Part shown: piece by piece, positions 45,783-56,460 of the stretch
How positions within the stretch are numbered: position 1 is the stretch's first letter
Layout: each line of letters begins with the position of its first letter
NCBI GenBank assembly: GCA_028622995.1
Contig: JAJQJQ010000058.1
Location: forward strand, 620,001-684,000
Direction: 5' to 3'
Source: Panagrolaimus kolymaensis
Lineage: Eukaryota; Nematoda; Chromadorea; Rhabditida; Panagrolaimidae
Length of the DNA: 64,000 nucleotides
The notes under the pieces: generated by a model
Database searches by the model: none
The model's input: the letters and a program-made list of their open reading frames with translations, nothing else
Told to the model about the DNA's origin: nothing
Position numbers and translations under genes: made by a program

Positions 45783-46791
45783 GTGGATCCCGTGTCACTG
45801 GTTCTCTTTACACAAAAAAGTAAGAGGGCTTTCTCCATCCTGATTTTTCCGGCTACGTATATCTCAGTTTTTTTTACAGATTCTGAATCCGTATAGTATG
45901 GGGATCATTATATAGTCAACAATTATCAAAAAATACCCAAATTTTTTTTTCGACCAAAAATTCGGTTTTTTGACTAAAACTTTTTTTCCAACTAATCGAA
46001 TAGAGCTGAAAATTGAACTTTGTATGCACCATCATATTTAGAATTGGATTTTCCTTTTAGATTTTAAATAAAAGCTGTCGGGGATTTCAGGAAAGTGGCA
46101 AGTCTGCAATTTTAGAGGTCAAAATTTAACAAATTTTCAAAAAAAATTTGCAACCTGCGCTTTTCCCTTTGTAGCTTTGGCGCAGCAGCGAAGACGATTG
46201 ACTGGCACATGGAAGAAAATAAAAGTTCGAATCCCCGATAATTTAAATAAATGAAACTAATGGTTTTGAATTAAAAAATAAAAGTGGATAATATTAAAAT
46301 AATTAATGCTAATTTTTAAAAAGGTTTTAGAAGTAATAAATGTGGATACTTTTCAAAATTTGCATATTTTAAGGAAAAAAGGAAATTAAAAGGAAGTTAA
46401 TTATGGAATTGAGGGAAATATTATTTTAAATTAATTGTGCAAATTTTTTATAAGATTTTAAAAGTAATAAATGTGGATAATTATGAAAAATTTGCATATT
46501 TAAAAGGAAAACAAGGAATTAAGCGTGGATATTTAGTGGATTATGAAAGATCTTTGTGTGGATATTTAATTAGGTGAATTTTATTGGATCTTTCGGTAGA
46601 TATCTTTTGATGTTTGGGTGGAGATTTATGGTGAAATAAATTATATCGGACTCCATTTTCCCTTCAAGGGGTGCTTTGCACCCCTTTTTTTCAAGTACCA
46701 TAAGGCATATTTGGTATCAAAATAAAGGGAATTTAATCTTTTTATATATCTTTAATTATTTATTAACCCTCATTTACATTTGTGGATCCAC
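45783..46791 (+). repeat. Array unit 20 (class 3 head, tRNA-like class 3), right end of array
   Basis: tRNA-like module at 46170-46240. In the hairpin at 46666-46686 the stem is GGGGTGC / GCACCCC, a compensated C-G to T-A change. The final boundary GTGGATCCAC at 46782-46791 is followed by ordinary sequence, not another head. Confidence 0.82.
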
Positions 46792-47277
46792 TGGTAAAAT
46801 AATGGAATCACAAGGGTAAATATTGGCTATTATCTAAGGAAAATTCTAACCGGAAGAAAGTAGTTCATAAAATGAGTATTACAAAAACGATGAAAATAAT
46901 AAATAAACTTTTGGGACGAATGAATGCCAATGAAAAAAAACAAAAGGTAGTATAAGCATACTTCAAAAAAGCTTAGAGGATTCTAATCCTTTCCCATGAT
47001 CCATATAAATACCATATTATTTCGTTTCAAGAATTAAAAATTGGTATTCTTTAATAATCATTCATAAAACTTTTGTAAGATTAATAATAAATAGTTTTTG
47101 GATTTGAAATTCTTGTAATTAAGGGTTTATATTAATTAAACAGCGTCATTAACGTCCTTGCATGTTTTGGTTTAAAAAAAATTATATCACAATTCCATTT
47201 TTTGGTTGCTCAAAATTTTATTTTATAACAAATCAATACAATACATAAACTTAAAAGACAAAAAAATAATAATAAAT
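46792..47277. other. Intergenic, 3' side of knl-1
   Basis: Unique sequence after the array. About 46895-46950 (AATGAATGCCAATGAAAAAA) resembles 19425-19475 next to the second fold-back element, so a short dispersed repeat is present. The rest is AT-rich 3' flank. Confidence 0.5.
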
Positions 47278-50200
47278 TTAAGAGCTTGAAGCTGCTAAAA
47301 CATTAGTAATGTCTCCTTCAAGTTTGAGCAAAATTTCAGAAAATTGTTTATCAATTTTTTCTGTTCGCTTATTTTCATTTTGAAGTTGAATTTGCCATTT
47401 TTGAGTCATTTCAACAATTTTTTGATTGTATTTTTCTTTGAGATTTTCATATTCATTTTTAAATGCGTGAGCTTGGTTTTGATGAGCTTCAAAAGTTTTG
47501 TGATCAGTTTTTGATAGTTCAACAAGAAAATCAGTTTTTTTACTGATAAATTTCGCAAAAGTAAACGAAGTCATTTTGAGTTCATTTTTAATTTGTTCAA
47601 TGCCTAGAAAAATATTTTTAGGATTTAAAGTTTTAATAAAATTTGAGACACAAACATTTTGAAACTTCTTCAAGTTTTTCTTCAATCATTTGAAATGCTT
47701 CATGTTTGGCTAAAGCGTTTTCATCTTTGCAATTGAAAACTTCAAAGTCATTTTTCAAAATTGCAATTTTAATGAATGTTTTGTAATATGGAATAACCAA
47801 AACTTCATCGTAAATTAACTAAAAAAAGAATTAGTCAGATAACGGACTCAAAAATTTTTTAGAGAAATATTTTTTTTTTAATAAACGATTTATAAAAAAA
47901 AGGTGATGGACGGTCACTTACATATTCAGCAACGAGATCATCGATATTTGGCAAATTAACCTCCAAATTTTTTGCCATGTTTCGTAATTCCTCGATTTGC
48001 TTACAAAGTTGTTCAATGTAAAAAGCTTTATCGGGAGCAAAGCGACGATTAACACAATCCTAAAAAATTTAGAATAGTTAAACTCATATGATCAGCTCTA
48101 GTGTAGCTAGTCTAGAAATAACTTACAAGCCGACTTAATTGATAAACTTTTTGTGAAACACTAATGGTCGATTTCATGAGAGTGCTATTATTGAGTTCCA
48201 TCGATTGATTATTTTCTTTATCTCCTCCTCCATTATCAAAGAATGATTCAGGATAAGTTGGTTCCTCAAATCTATGATGGGGGGCAGTATCTCGATGAAC
48301 AGAAACACATGAAATATTATTAGGTCTAGGAGTCGTTGGGCATTGAATAATGGAATCACCATTAATTGGATGATGATGAATTTCAATTTCATCATTATTT
48401 TCATTTGGTTTCATGGAAGAAGCATTTTTAATATTTTTTATTAAATCAAATGCTTCATCCAATTTTGTCCATCGTGAAGTTTGATTTATTGGAATTGCGG
48501 GAGTTTCAGGGAAAATTTTATTTTGTTGAATATAATTTGTGGATGTATCAATGCTAAAATTTGGTGCTTGAATTGATGAAACGCCAAAATTGCTTTCTGA
48601 AGTATGGTTTGGATTTGTTGTTTCAAACATTTCATTTGTGGCTTTTGACTTTTCAATTGTAACTGTTTCATTAAGACCTGGAGCAAGTTGGGATCGTGTG
48701 GGTGTATATTGTTGTGATTCATCAAATAATCGAGTTGGTGAACGAACATCTTCCAAAAGAGTTGTGCAACCACCACCGCCAAAAGTATTATTATTTTCAC
48801 CAACCAAAAATTGATTTTGGTGAGCTTGTTTGAATGATTCAGACTCATCCATTTTTTCATCATTAATTGAAATTTCAATTTCTTCAACATGCGTTGACTT
48901 AATTGAAACATGAGTATGCGACGTAGTCGTCGTCATTGTCGTCGTAGTTGCTGGTTTGTGGTTTTCATTGTTTTGATTAAGATTTTTCTTTTGTTGAGCT
49001 TCTTCAAAATTAGCTGGACTATTTGATTCGGATGAAACAAATGAGGAAAGTAATGATCGACGCTTTTCACGTTGAACGAGGCCACTCAATCGGCGAATAC
49101 TCTAAAAAAATTTTGAGTTTTGTTGGGTAAAAAAACAGAGGGAAAAAGCTTTTACATACTTTTTGAACTTTTTCAGATGGTTTATAAGCCACATAGGAAT
49201 CAGATACATCGGGTGAAGTCTGGAAAAAAAAATAACAAAAGGATTAAAAACAAGCAAACAAAAAGTAAGGGAAAAGATAGAGTGCGTCGACAAAAAAAAT
49301 TAGGCAAATTTGGTTTAGAAAACAAAAAAAATTGAGAAAGAATATCCAAAAATGGACGGCAACTAATAAGCAAAAATTTATTGCAACTTTTTCAATTTCT
49401 GCACCAATAGACTTTTTTTTGGAATAATCTTAATACACCGCTGAAAACTAACCATCGAAACATCCCGACAATAATCAGTTTCAACTTTCTTTTCCAAAAC
49501 ATAAGTTTTATTTACAAATGTTCCAGTTCCACAAGAATTATTTGCATCTTCACTAATGGCACTGTTGTGGGTATCCTAAAAAATTTTAAGCTATAAACAA
49601 AAATAATTTTCTCTAAACCTTACCTTTGCATATCCATCGACTTCCATATGCTGCTCTGATTTAGTGTATTTATCAACTTCCATTTGGACTTCTACAACAT
49701 AAGTGGAATCCTAAAAAATTAATTTTTTAGCATTAAAACTAAAAAAAAGTTCTTTGAAAATAAAAAATATGTTACCATTGGTTTTGAAGTTTCAGCAACC
49801 ATTTTCGATGAAAATTGTTTTCCAGGTGTTTGAGGGCCATGTTTTTTGGAGACTGGGGTTTCAACTTCCATTTCCGCATCAAAATTCAACTTTTTTGGTT
49901 GGTCTAAATCAACTTTATGCAAATCTTTGATGGGTGAAACATCGCATGCTTCGAAAACTTTTGATGCTTCTGGATCAATTTGTTTAGGAAATTTATCACT
50001 TGTTGGAGCTAAAATTATTTAAGAAGCTGAATATAGCTTTTGAAATTATAAAAAGCAAACATACATGTAAATGATTCATGATGATCCAATAATAAATGAG
50101 CGAGTTCTGAAACTCGTTTAAGATGGACTGGAGTTTCAGGGGTTGATGGAATGAGTTTATTCATCATGGCAAGTGTATGATCTGTTATTGATGTTGTCAT

Positions 50201-51071
50201 TTTTGTTGTTGAAATAATTTTGTTCATAGCAAAAAGAGTATTATCCGAATTTGATTCTTGAACCTGTTTTAATGGAGAATCATCGACCATAGGTTTAAGT
50301 TTATTAAAAAGTGCAAGAGTTTGATCTTGGACCAATGTTTGATCATGCAAACCAGTGCTATCTATAAAAAATAAGAGAATAATAAAAACTAGGATTTGTA
50401 GGAATATAATAATATAACTAACCAGGAGTATCAGGCCGTTTTGCTCCATTTCCATCTTCCATTCGATTAAAAAATCCAAGGGTTGCATTGGCGGTTGTGT
50501 TAGCTAAAAATTTGGAAAAATTGCATAAAATTAATTGACAATTTTTATTGCTGATAACGATTTTAAACTTCCAAAATGGCTAAACTTGAGGTCCTCAAAC
50601 TTACTTGTAAGATTGCTGGCATCATTATGGTAAATGCCTTCGCTTGCTTGAGTAATGTTATTTGGCAAAGTTGAAGATGGCCGAAAGAAAGATCTAAAAA
50701 AATCGAAACGCTTGTAATCAAACTTAATATTGTAGAATTTCTAAAAGCTCACGATCGCTCTTCAGAACTTCCAGAAAAATGCATTGATTCATGTTGGGGA
50801 GTTCGATTAACATTATTATCTCCATGATCATATTCTCTAGAAAAATTTTTATCGTTCAAAAGTAAGGAAATGAAAGAGGGCAAAGTTAAGTAACTAACTT
50901 AACAATTCGATGAGTATGAAAGCTAACTCTTCGTTTAGGTTTATTAACGCTTTCACCATTATTTTCTTCATTGGGTTTGAGAATCTAAAAAAAATATATA
51001 TTTGAAGGAAATAATCGAAAAATATGGTTTAAGCTTACCGACATACGACGATTTTCTTTTTTTCCACTCAT
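47278..51071 (-). CDS. knl-1: Kinetochore scaffold KNL-1 (Spc105/CASC5 family), 14 exons
   Basis: Outer-kinetochore scaffold of the KMN network that recruits PP1 and spindle-checkpoint proteins. The start ATG is at 51071-51069. Exon 1 (51071-51039) joins exon 2 (50984-50899) to create the PP1-docking motif MSILK, and exon 2 then encodes KPKRRVSF, the second PP1 site. This pairing is diagnostic. Exon 6 carries three copies of a repeat (DQTLALFNKLKP, DNTLFAMNKIIS, DHTLAMMNKLIP), comparable to the MELT-type arrays; exon 8 has two MEVD blocks. Exon 11 (about 49104-48123) is a long disordered Ser/Asn/Thr-rich region. Exons 12-14 are helical and coiled-coil (IEQLCKQIEELRNMAKNLE; HAFKNEYENLKEKYNQKIVE) and end LAASSS with TAA at 47280-47278. 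Total is roughly 930 residues. All introns are GT-AG, mostly phase-consistent as read. Confidence 0.85.
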
Positions 51072-51574
51072 CTTCTTTTTTTTTAGTTAATTAAAAGCTA
51101 AAAAAAGTAAAAATGAAAAACTTTTCACAAAAGATATTTTTTTATATTCCACAAACTCAAAAATTTGTTACAATAATTAAAAAAATAGCAGAAAAAAAAT
51201 CAGCAGCTTTCGTTAAAAAAAGAATGCATTGGAAAATTATTTGAAATTAAAAAATCGCGCGCTTTTTTATGTACGCCAACTCGTCGTCGTTTGTTTTCGT
51301 TACCGACCACACCTAATCGATTCTTCCAAAACAACAACAGCAAAAAAAATATTTTTCTGATTAAATATTCATATTTTTCTTTTTTACCTATGGGAAACCA
51401 TTTTTAACAAAAGACATCATCAAAATATGCGTAAGAAATTGAACAAAAAAAGCATGAGAAAAATTAATATTCTTTTGTTAAATAATTTTTTTTAATGATG
51501 ACAATATTCAAACTGAAAATCAGAATATAAAGGTCTTTTAAAAAGGTCCAAATTGTATAATTCGTTTTTCAACC
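51072..51574. promoter_or_regulatory. Shared divergent promoter region
   Basis: About 500 bases between the starts of knl-1 (minus) and the secreted-protein gene (plus). It holds a less AT-rich patch near 51255-51320 (TCGCGCGC; CGTCGTCGTTT) and, before the plus-strand gene, a TATA-like AATATAAAGG near 51523-51533, about 40-50 bases before its ATG. Promoter roles are inferred from position. Confidence 0.4.
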
Positions 51575-53796
51575 ATGAAATCCACATTTTTTGTTCTCAT
51601 TTTTTTATTATGTATTGAAAAAATTTTAGCAAAAAATAATTCAAATCCAACATCAATGGAAGATGATGTTTCTTTAACAACGATAGAAGAATTTACGCCA
51701 ACGATGGAAACATTAGAGAATCAAGAAGTTCCAACAACAACAATTAAAGATGTTATTGAAGCGATGGAAAAACTTTCATTTTTATTAAAAAATGACATTG
51801 ATCTTCCAAAAAATGTTGGAGACATTCTAAAGTCAACTTCTACTGTTTCTTATTTGCTTAATGATTCCCTCATTTATGACTTCAATAATGCAAGTGTAAG
51901 TTTTTTTAAACCGTTAAATATTTAACTTCGAAATTTCATTTAATATTTGCTTCATTTTTAAGTAAAAAAATGAAAGATTTTAATAGTTTTTGTTTTAAAA
52001 AAATTTAATAATCTCCCAGCTTTTATTTTTTCAGGATAAAATGCTTGAAAATTTTCAAACTACAAAACAAATATTTTTGGAAAGCTTTTTAAAAAATCAA
52101 TTTACATTGAATTCAACTCAAAAAAGCCTTGAATCTCTCTTCAATATGCATAAATATAAAACAAAGGTAGTTCTTTTTTGGGGAATTATAAAAAAGTGTA
52201 ATTTTTATTTAATTTTTAGCCATATGTAATCAACTCAAATGAAAATGCGTTAAATCGTTCTTTTGATTCTCATTACATTTGTAAAATGCCTATCGAATTT
52301 TATGAATCTGTAACGGGCAATAGCTCAGTTAAATTTTTAAGTATAAATAACTTACAAACTCGTTGCGGACAAATCGATTTTCAAAGAATGTATGATGTAA
52401 GTTTTTAATTTAACAAAACTTATAGATTTTTTATTATCACAAAAAATTTAAAAAAAGAATTTCTAAACTATCATGTTTTTTTTTCTTAATTTATTTTGTT
52501 TTTCAGTCTTTAACTTTCGGTTATTTCTCAATGGGTATTTATGCTATTTTAAAAAATGAATACTTTAATGATCAAACATATGATCTTATTCATGAATTTA
52601 TTATATCCTTGATAAAGGAAATGGTATGTTAACAATGACGTTATTGGAGATACATCATAAGCAATAATAATAAAAAGGATTAAAAGGAAGACCAATAAGA
52701 TGATAATTAACAGTTTTTCGTTGAGTTCTCTAACTTTCAAATTGGATAAAAAAATAATGTTTTTCCTATTTATACTTATTTGTTTTTTCAAGGTAAAAAA
52801 AATTGTATTAATTGGATTTAGGTGTTTAAAAAAAGAGTGGCTTTAGTTATCTTAAATATCCACCCTAAGCCTTTATGAATTACCGTGAGGTTTAACTTTT
52901 TTTTAGATAATGATGGATTCAATTTGTGAAAAAGTAGTCAATGTATTTCATCCATACCCTGTTTATAAGCCTTACAAAATTAAAAGCTATAATTTTTATA
53001 TATCAAATATAATGGAAAAATTGGAAGATAAAAATCTCCAACGAAAGGTATGCCATTGATAAAATTCTAAGGTTTTTTTCATTTTGATTTATGAGTGAGT
53101 TTTAGAAAGAATTTTGGTCATTAAATGTTACAAGTACATTAATCAAAAAGACTCTTGACTTGAATAATGCCACACAAAATGATAAAATTGCTAAAATTTT
53201 AAGTGAAGGCATGAAGCAGAATTATACAAAAACGTATGTAAATTTTATTGGCAAAATCCGGTCCTTCTTAAAAAAAATTTAACTAAAAACCAAATTAATT
53301 TTTGTCACATACTTTCTATTACTTGCGATTTTGATCTTTATATATATTTAATTTGCAACTTATATGTGAAAATTAATATTAATCCTTAAATTTAAGCGGA
53401 TATGTCTTTGGTGTTGGAGTTTATAAATCCATAAATGAAAATTATGATCACGCATTTTATGGAAATGATGTTTTTATAGTTTCTAATTACACAAATAAAA
53501 ATGTTTTTATTATGAGAACAGAAACTTCAAAAATTTATAAACAATGCTCAATTTTGAATTCCATTGAAAATTATGAAAATGAAATATGTCATCAAACAAA
53601 TCAAGGCCGAAATTTACCATCCCTCATTAAATGGATCCACAAACAATGTTCAGATTTAGCTGCAATTGCTATCGTTCGAATTAATTTGAATTTTCAAGGA
53701 TTTACTCCCAAAAATGGAATGATGTCAAAAAATATCAAATTTAACAACTGTCATTTTGGCTTTACTCTCATTGTTGCATTTAAAGCGGATAAATAA
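51575..53796 (+). CDS. Secreted protein of unknown family, seven exons
   Basis: Begins with a clear signal peptide (MKSTFFVLIFLLCIEKILA). Exons are about 51575-51895, 52035-52167, 52220-52397, 52507-52624, 52906-53047, 53104-53234 and 53397-53796, joined by GT-AG introns that keep frame. After a threonine-rich N-terminal part, the middle includes KMPIEFYESVTGNSSVKFL and LQTRCGQIDFQRMYD. The C-terminal exon has GYVFGVGVYKSINENYDHAF, a cysteine set (KQCSIL, EICHQT, KQCSDL, NNCHFG) and a hydrophobic strand FGFTLIVAF. Several NxS/T sites are present. I do not recognise the family. Extracellular role inferred only from the signal peptide and cysteines. Confidence 0.65.
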
Positions 53797-54057
53797 TTTT
53801 ATTTTTAAGTATCTCATTGTTTTTATTAATAAAATAAAATAAATAAACAAGATATAATACTGGAATTAAGAAATAAAAGCAAAAATGCACTAAATCGAAT
53901 TTCTAGTAATAAAAATTTTGCCATTTTGTTATATAACTTTCACAACATTTTGGTTCCTTAGACTTGTAGCTTCGAGAATTTACAATAAATGGTACAAATA
54001 TAATTTATTTATTCATAAAAAATTTCAAAAACAAAACAAAAAAATATAAATTCATAA

Positions 54058-55106
54058 TTATGATTTATTAAAATAAACAAAGTTGTTATTGATTTTAAAG
54101 GTATCAATAATTTTTTCTTTAACAAGAAGCAAGCAAGGTTCACGCAATTCACAAAGCTTAAAAGAAAATGAACTTCCATCGCGATGAATATTAAAGCTGA
54201 AAAAAAGAATAAAATTAATTTATGCAAAAATTCTTGAAAATAAAAAACTTTCGAAAAAGAATCAAATTTAGTTAAACTTTTAATAAATTCGACAAATCCT
54301 TGAATGGAACAACAATTTCCGGCCCAAATACTACCATGAAATATGATTTCTTTCAATTCAGGCTTATCGCAGATTATTTCTTTTAAATAATTTAAATGAA
54401 TTTTGCAATAATCAAATTTTAAGCGTTTTACCAAACCAAAATTGATGGGTAATTTATCTATAATTTGATGAGAAATAATTTTCCGCGGTTTCCAAATCGA
54501 TATTTCATCCAAAACTTGAATTTGTTGTTGTTTTCCTTTAATATGAAGATGAAGTGGAGGTTGATAATTCTCATGAATTTGTTTACATCGTTCTTTGTCT
54601 TCATTCCAAAAGCATTTGAGTTTATATTTAATTGAAGTTGTTTTATGTTCAAATATTACTTTAGCTTCTCCAATCACATGTAAACGCTTTGCAAGTCGTT
54701 TGGTTTGGGAATTAATTGAAGCAAGAGCATTGAGAGTTTGAAAATCGCATATTTCGGCAAACCGTCGTTGGCAAACATATGGAAGATTTGGGAAATCAAA
54801 GGTTTCAATGTGGGTGTTTTTCTTTGAAATTTTTGAGATAGATGAAATTCTTTTTGACGCATTCATAATAGGCTTATTCTTAAAATCATTTGGAAGAGAA
54901 GTATTATTATTTTTTGACGCACTTCTAAGCTTCAATCTCATGGAAGAAATAGTTGTTGCGGCACCATTTACATTTGGTTTGTCAACATCATCGATTGAAG
55001 AAATTTTGGGTCGCTTTTGTTGTTGCTGAAAATCGTCATCAGAAGATTTTGCTGATCGTTTTCGTTTGAGATTTGTTGTTGGAATATTTATTTCTTTTTT
55101 AGCCAT
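54058..55106 (-). CDS. F-box-like protein, copy E, with mutated splice donor
   Basis: The start ATG is at 55106-55104 (MAKKEINIPTTNLKRKR). A longer basic tail leads to TFDFPNLPYVCQRRFAEICD, LASINSQTKRLAKRLHVIGE, KCFWNEDKERCKQ, LPINFGLVKRLKFDYCKIHL and GFVEFIKSLTKFDSF. By comparison with copies F and G, the last intron should start right after this (54252), but the donor reads GAAAGT where G has GTAAGT. The acceptor TTTTTTCAG (near 54197) and an intact final exon (SFNIHRDGSSFSFKLCELRE... ending TAA at 54060-54058) are still present. If unspliced, the frame reads on for about 80 hydrophobic residues to about 54009. Confidence 0.62.
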
Positions 55107-55584
55107 TTTTGAAGGGAAATTAGCTAATTAAAAATCTGATAGCAAGAAAAGTGAAAATTCAGAGTATGAATCAAAAAAAGAAAGAAGCAGAACTGAATTT
55201 TTATAAAAGCCGGTTATCACAACAACAAAAAAAAAAGATTGTTGCCAAAAAGAATAAGTGGACTTTAGGTCAATCACTTGACTACAATCATAATTACCGA
55301 TAAGATCATGTATTTCGTGGCAAGACTGATGGAAGAAGATCAAGTTTTATAAAATTTGCGGCACCGCAAGGCGAAAAGCGATATTTTTAAAACAAAGTAC
55401 AAAAAATAGTTTTAAAAAAATAATAATAACTTCGAATAAAGCGTTTAATAATAATTTATTCATACAAATCTTTTTAAATAAAATACATAGATAAAATTTC
55501 AAAAATGCTTATTATCATAATCAAAACAAAAGAAGTGGATGTTAGATTTATTTATTCACAATATTTTTGGGAGTTAGAAGTAAG
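55107..55584. other. Intergenic between F-box-like copies E and F
   Basis: Upstream region of copy E and 3' flank of copy F. AT-rich; no gene seen. Confidence 0.5.
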
Positions 55585-56460
55585 TCAATGACGAGGAAGG
55601 CCTTTATAAAAAATAAGATAATTCCATTCAGCAATACAATTATCAAATATTTTTTCTTCCTGTAAATCGAGGCTAGCTCCAACTAAATCTTTAAAATTAA
55701 AAGAATCATTATCGAGATTGTGGAATAATTCAAAACTGAAAAAAAGCGATACAATATTAAAATTATGAAAATTTTCAACAAAATATTGTAAAAAATAAAA
55801 CTTACGAAAAGGAATCAAATTTTGATAAGCTTCTTAAAAAAACAACGAATTCGTCGATTGAGCAATTATGGGATTTAAGTCGATATCCATAAACGATGTC
55901 TTTTAATTCTGGTTTATCTTTAAGTATTTTTTCCAAATCATCTAAAGTCGTTAAACAACTATCAAATTTCAATCGTTTTACAGAATAAAAATTTAGTGGT
56001 AAATTTTCTATAATTTGTAAAGAAAGAAGCATTTGGGGTTCTTCAGGGTTATTAAAATAATTAGGATCCGCCCAAAATCTAAAAAGTTTAGTTGTTAAAT
56101 TCTTTTTTTAAATAAAAAATTTTGTTGGGTAAATTACTTGCGTGGACCAATAATTGTGATTTCATTCATAACATCAACTTTTGAATTCCTTGGTGGCTGG
56201 TAAGTTTCGTGATCCAAATTACATCGTTCATTTTCTTCATCACAAAAACATTTGAGTTTATATTCAATCAAAACTTTTGTTTCATCATTATTTTTGAATG
56301 TTACTTTAGCTTCTTCAACCACGTGCAGAAATTTTGCGAGTTTTTTGGTTTCAGAATTAATTGAAGCAAAATTCAATAATGTTTTACTATCCAAGAGTTC
56401 CACAATTCTTCTTTGACAAACATATGGAAGTGAAACAAAATCAAAAGTTTCTGAATCCAT
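55585..56460 (-). CDS. F-box-like protein, copy F (short form)
   Basis: Three exons: 56460-56138, 56078-55806 and 55735-55585. It lacks the basic N-terminal tail of copies A-E and starts directly with MDSETFDFVSLPYVCQRRIV, followed by LLNFASINSETKKLAKFLHV, CFCDEENERCNLDHE, LPLNFYSVKRLKFDSC and DLEKILKDKPELKDIVYGYR. The last exon reads SFELFHNLDNDSFNFKDLV... and ends TGA at 55587-55585. Donors are GTAATT and GTAAGT; frame is kept throughout. It forms a subfamily with copy G, which follows in tandem. Confidence 0.68.

Larger units (their letters stand above)
22055..46791 (+). repeat. Array of 20 head-to-tail complex repeat units
   Basis: All units run in one direction and are delimited by GTGGATCCAC (or GTGGATCCCGTGTCAC), then CTGGTTC. 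Unit lengths range from 0.92 to 2.19 kb. Shared blocks in order: head; GACTAAAACTTTTTTTCC about 180-270 bases in; a GATTTTCCTT block; TTTTTGCAAC[A/C]TGC; a central module (tRNA-like in 13 units, a different module in 7); GGGAATATTAT; often AAAACCCGATAAAGCCAT; a variable TGGATC-rich part; a hairpin plus T run; TTTGGTATCAAA; and the next boundary. No long conserved protein frame is shared. The left limit is set by the first recognisable head (GGGGTGCTTCCC near 22068), the right limit by the last GTGGATCCAC at 46782. Confidence 0.92.

Noticed and set aside
22418..46240. Functional tRNA genes
   Set aside because: A- and B-box resemblance is good, but I could not fold anticodon, D and T arms together; the anticodon region is not conserved between copies.
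22055..46791. CRISPR array
   Set aside because: The repeats are kilobase units without short regular spacers, in a spliced eukaryotic genome.
48174..48911. Additional minus-strand frames overlapping knl-1 exon 11
   Set aside because: Shadow frames of the long exon; leucine/isoleucine-rich by base composition and without splice partners.
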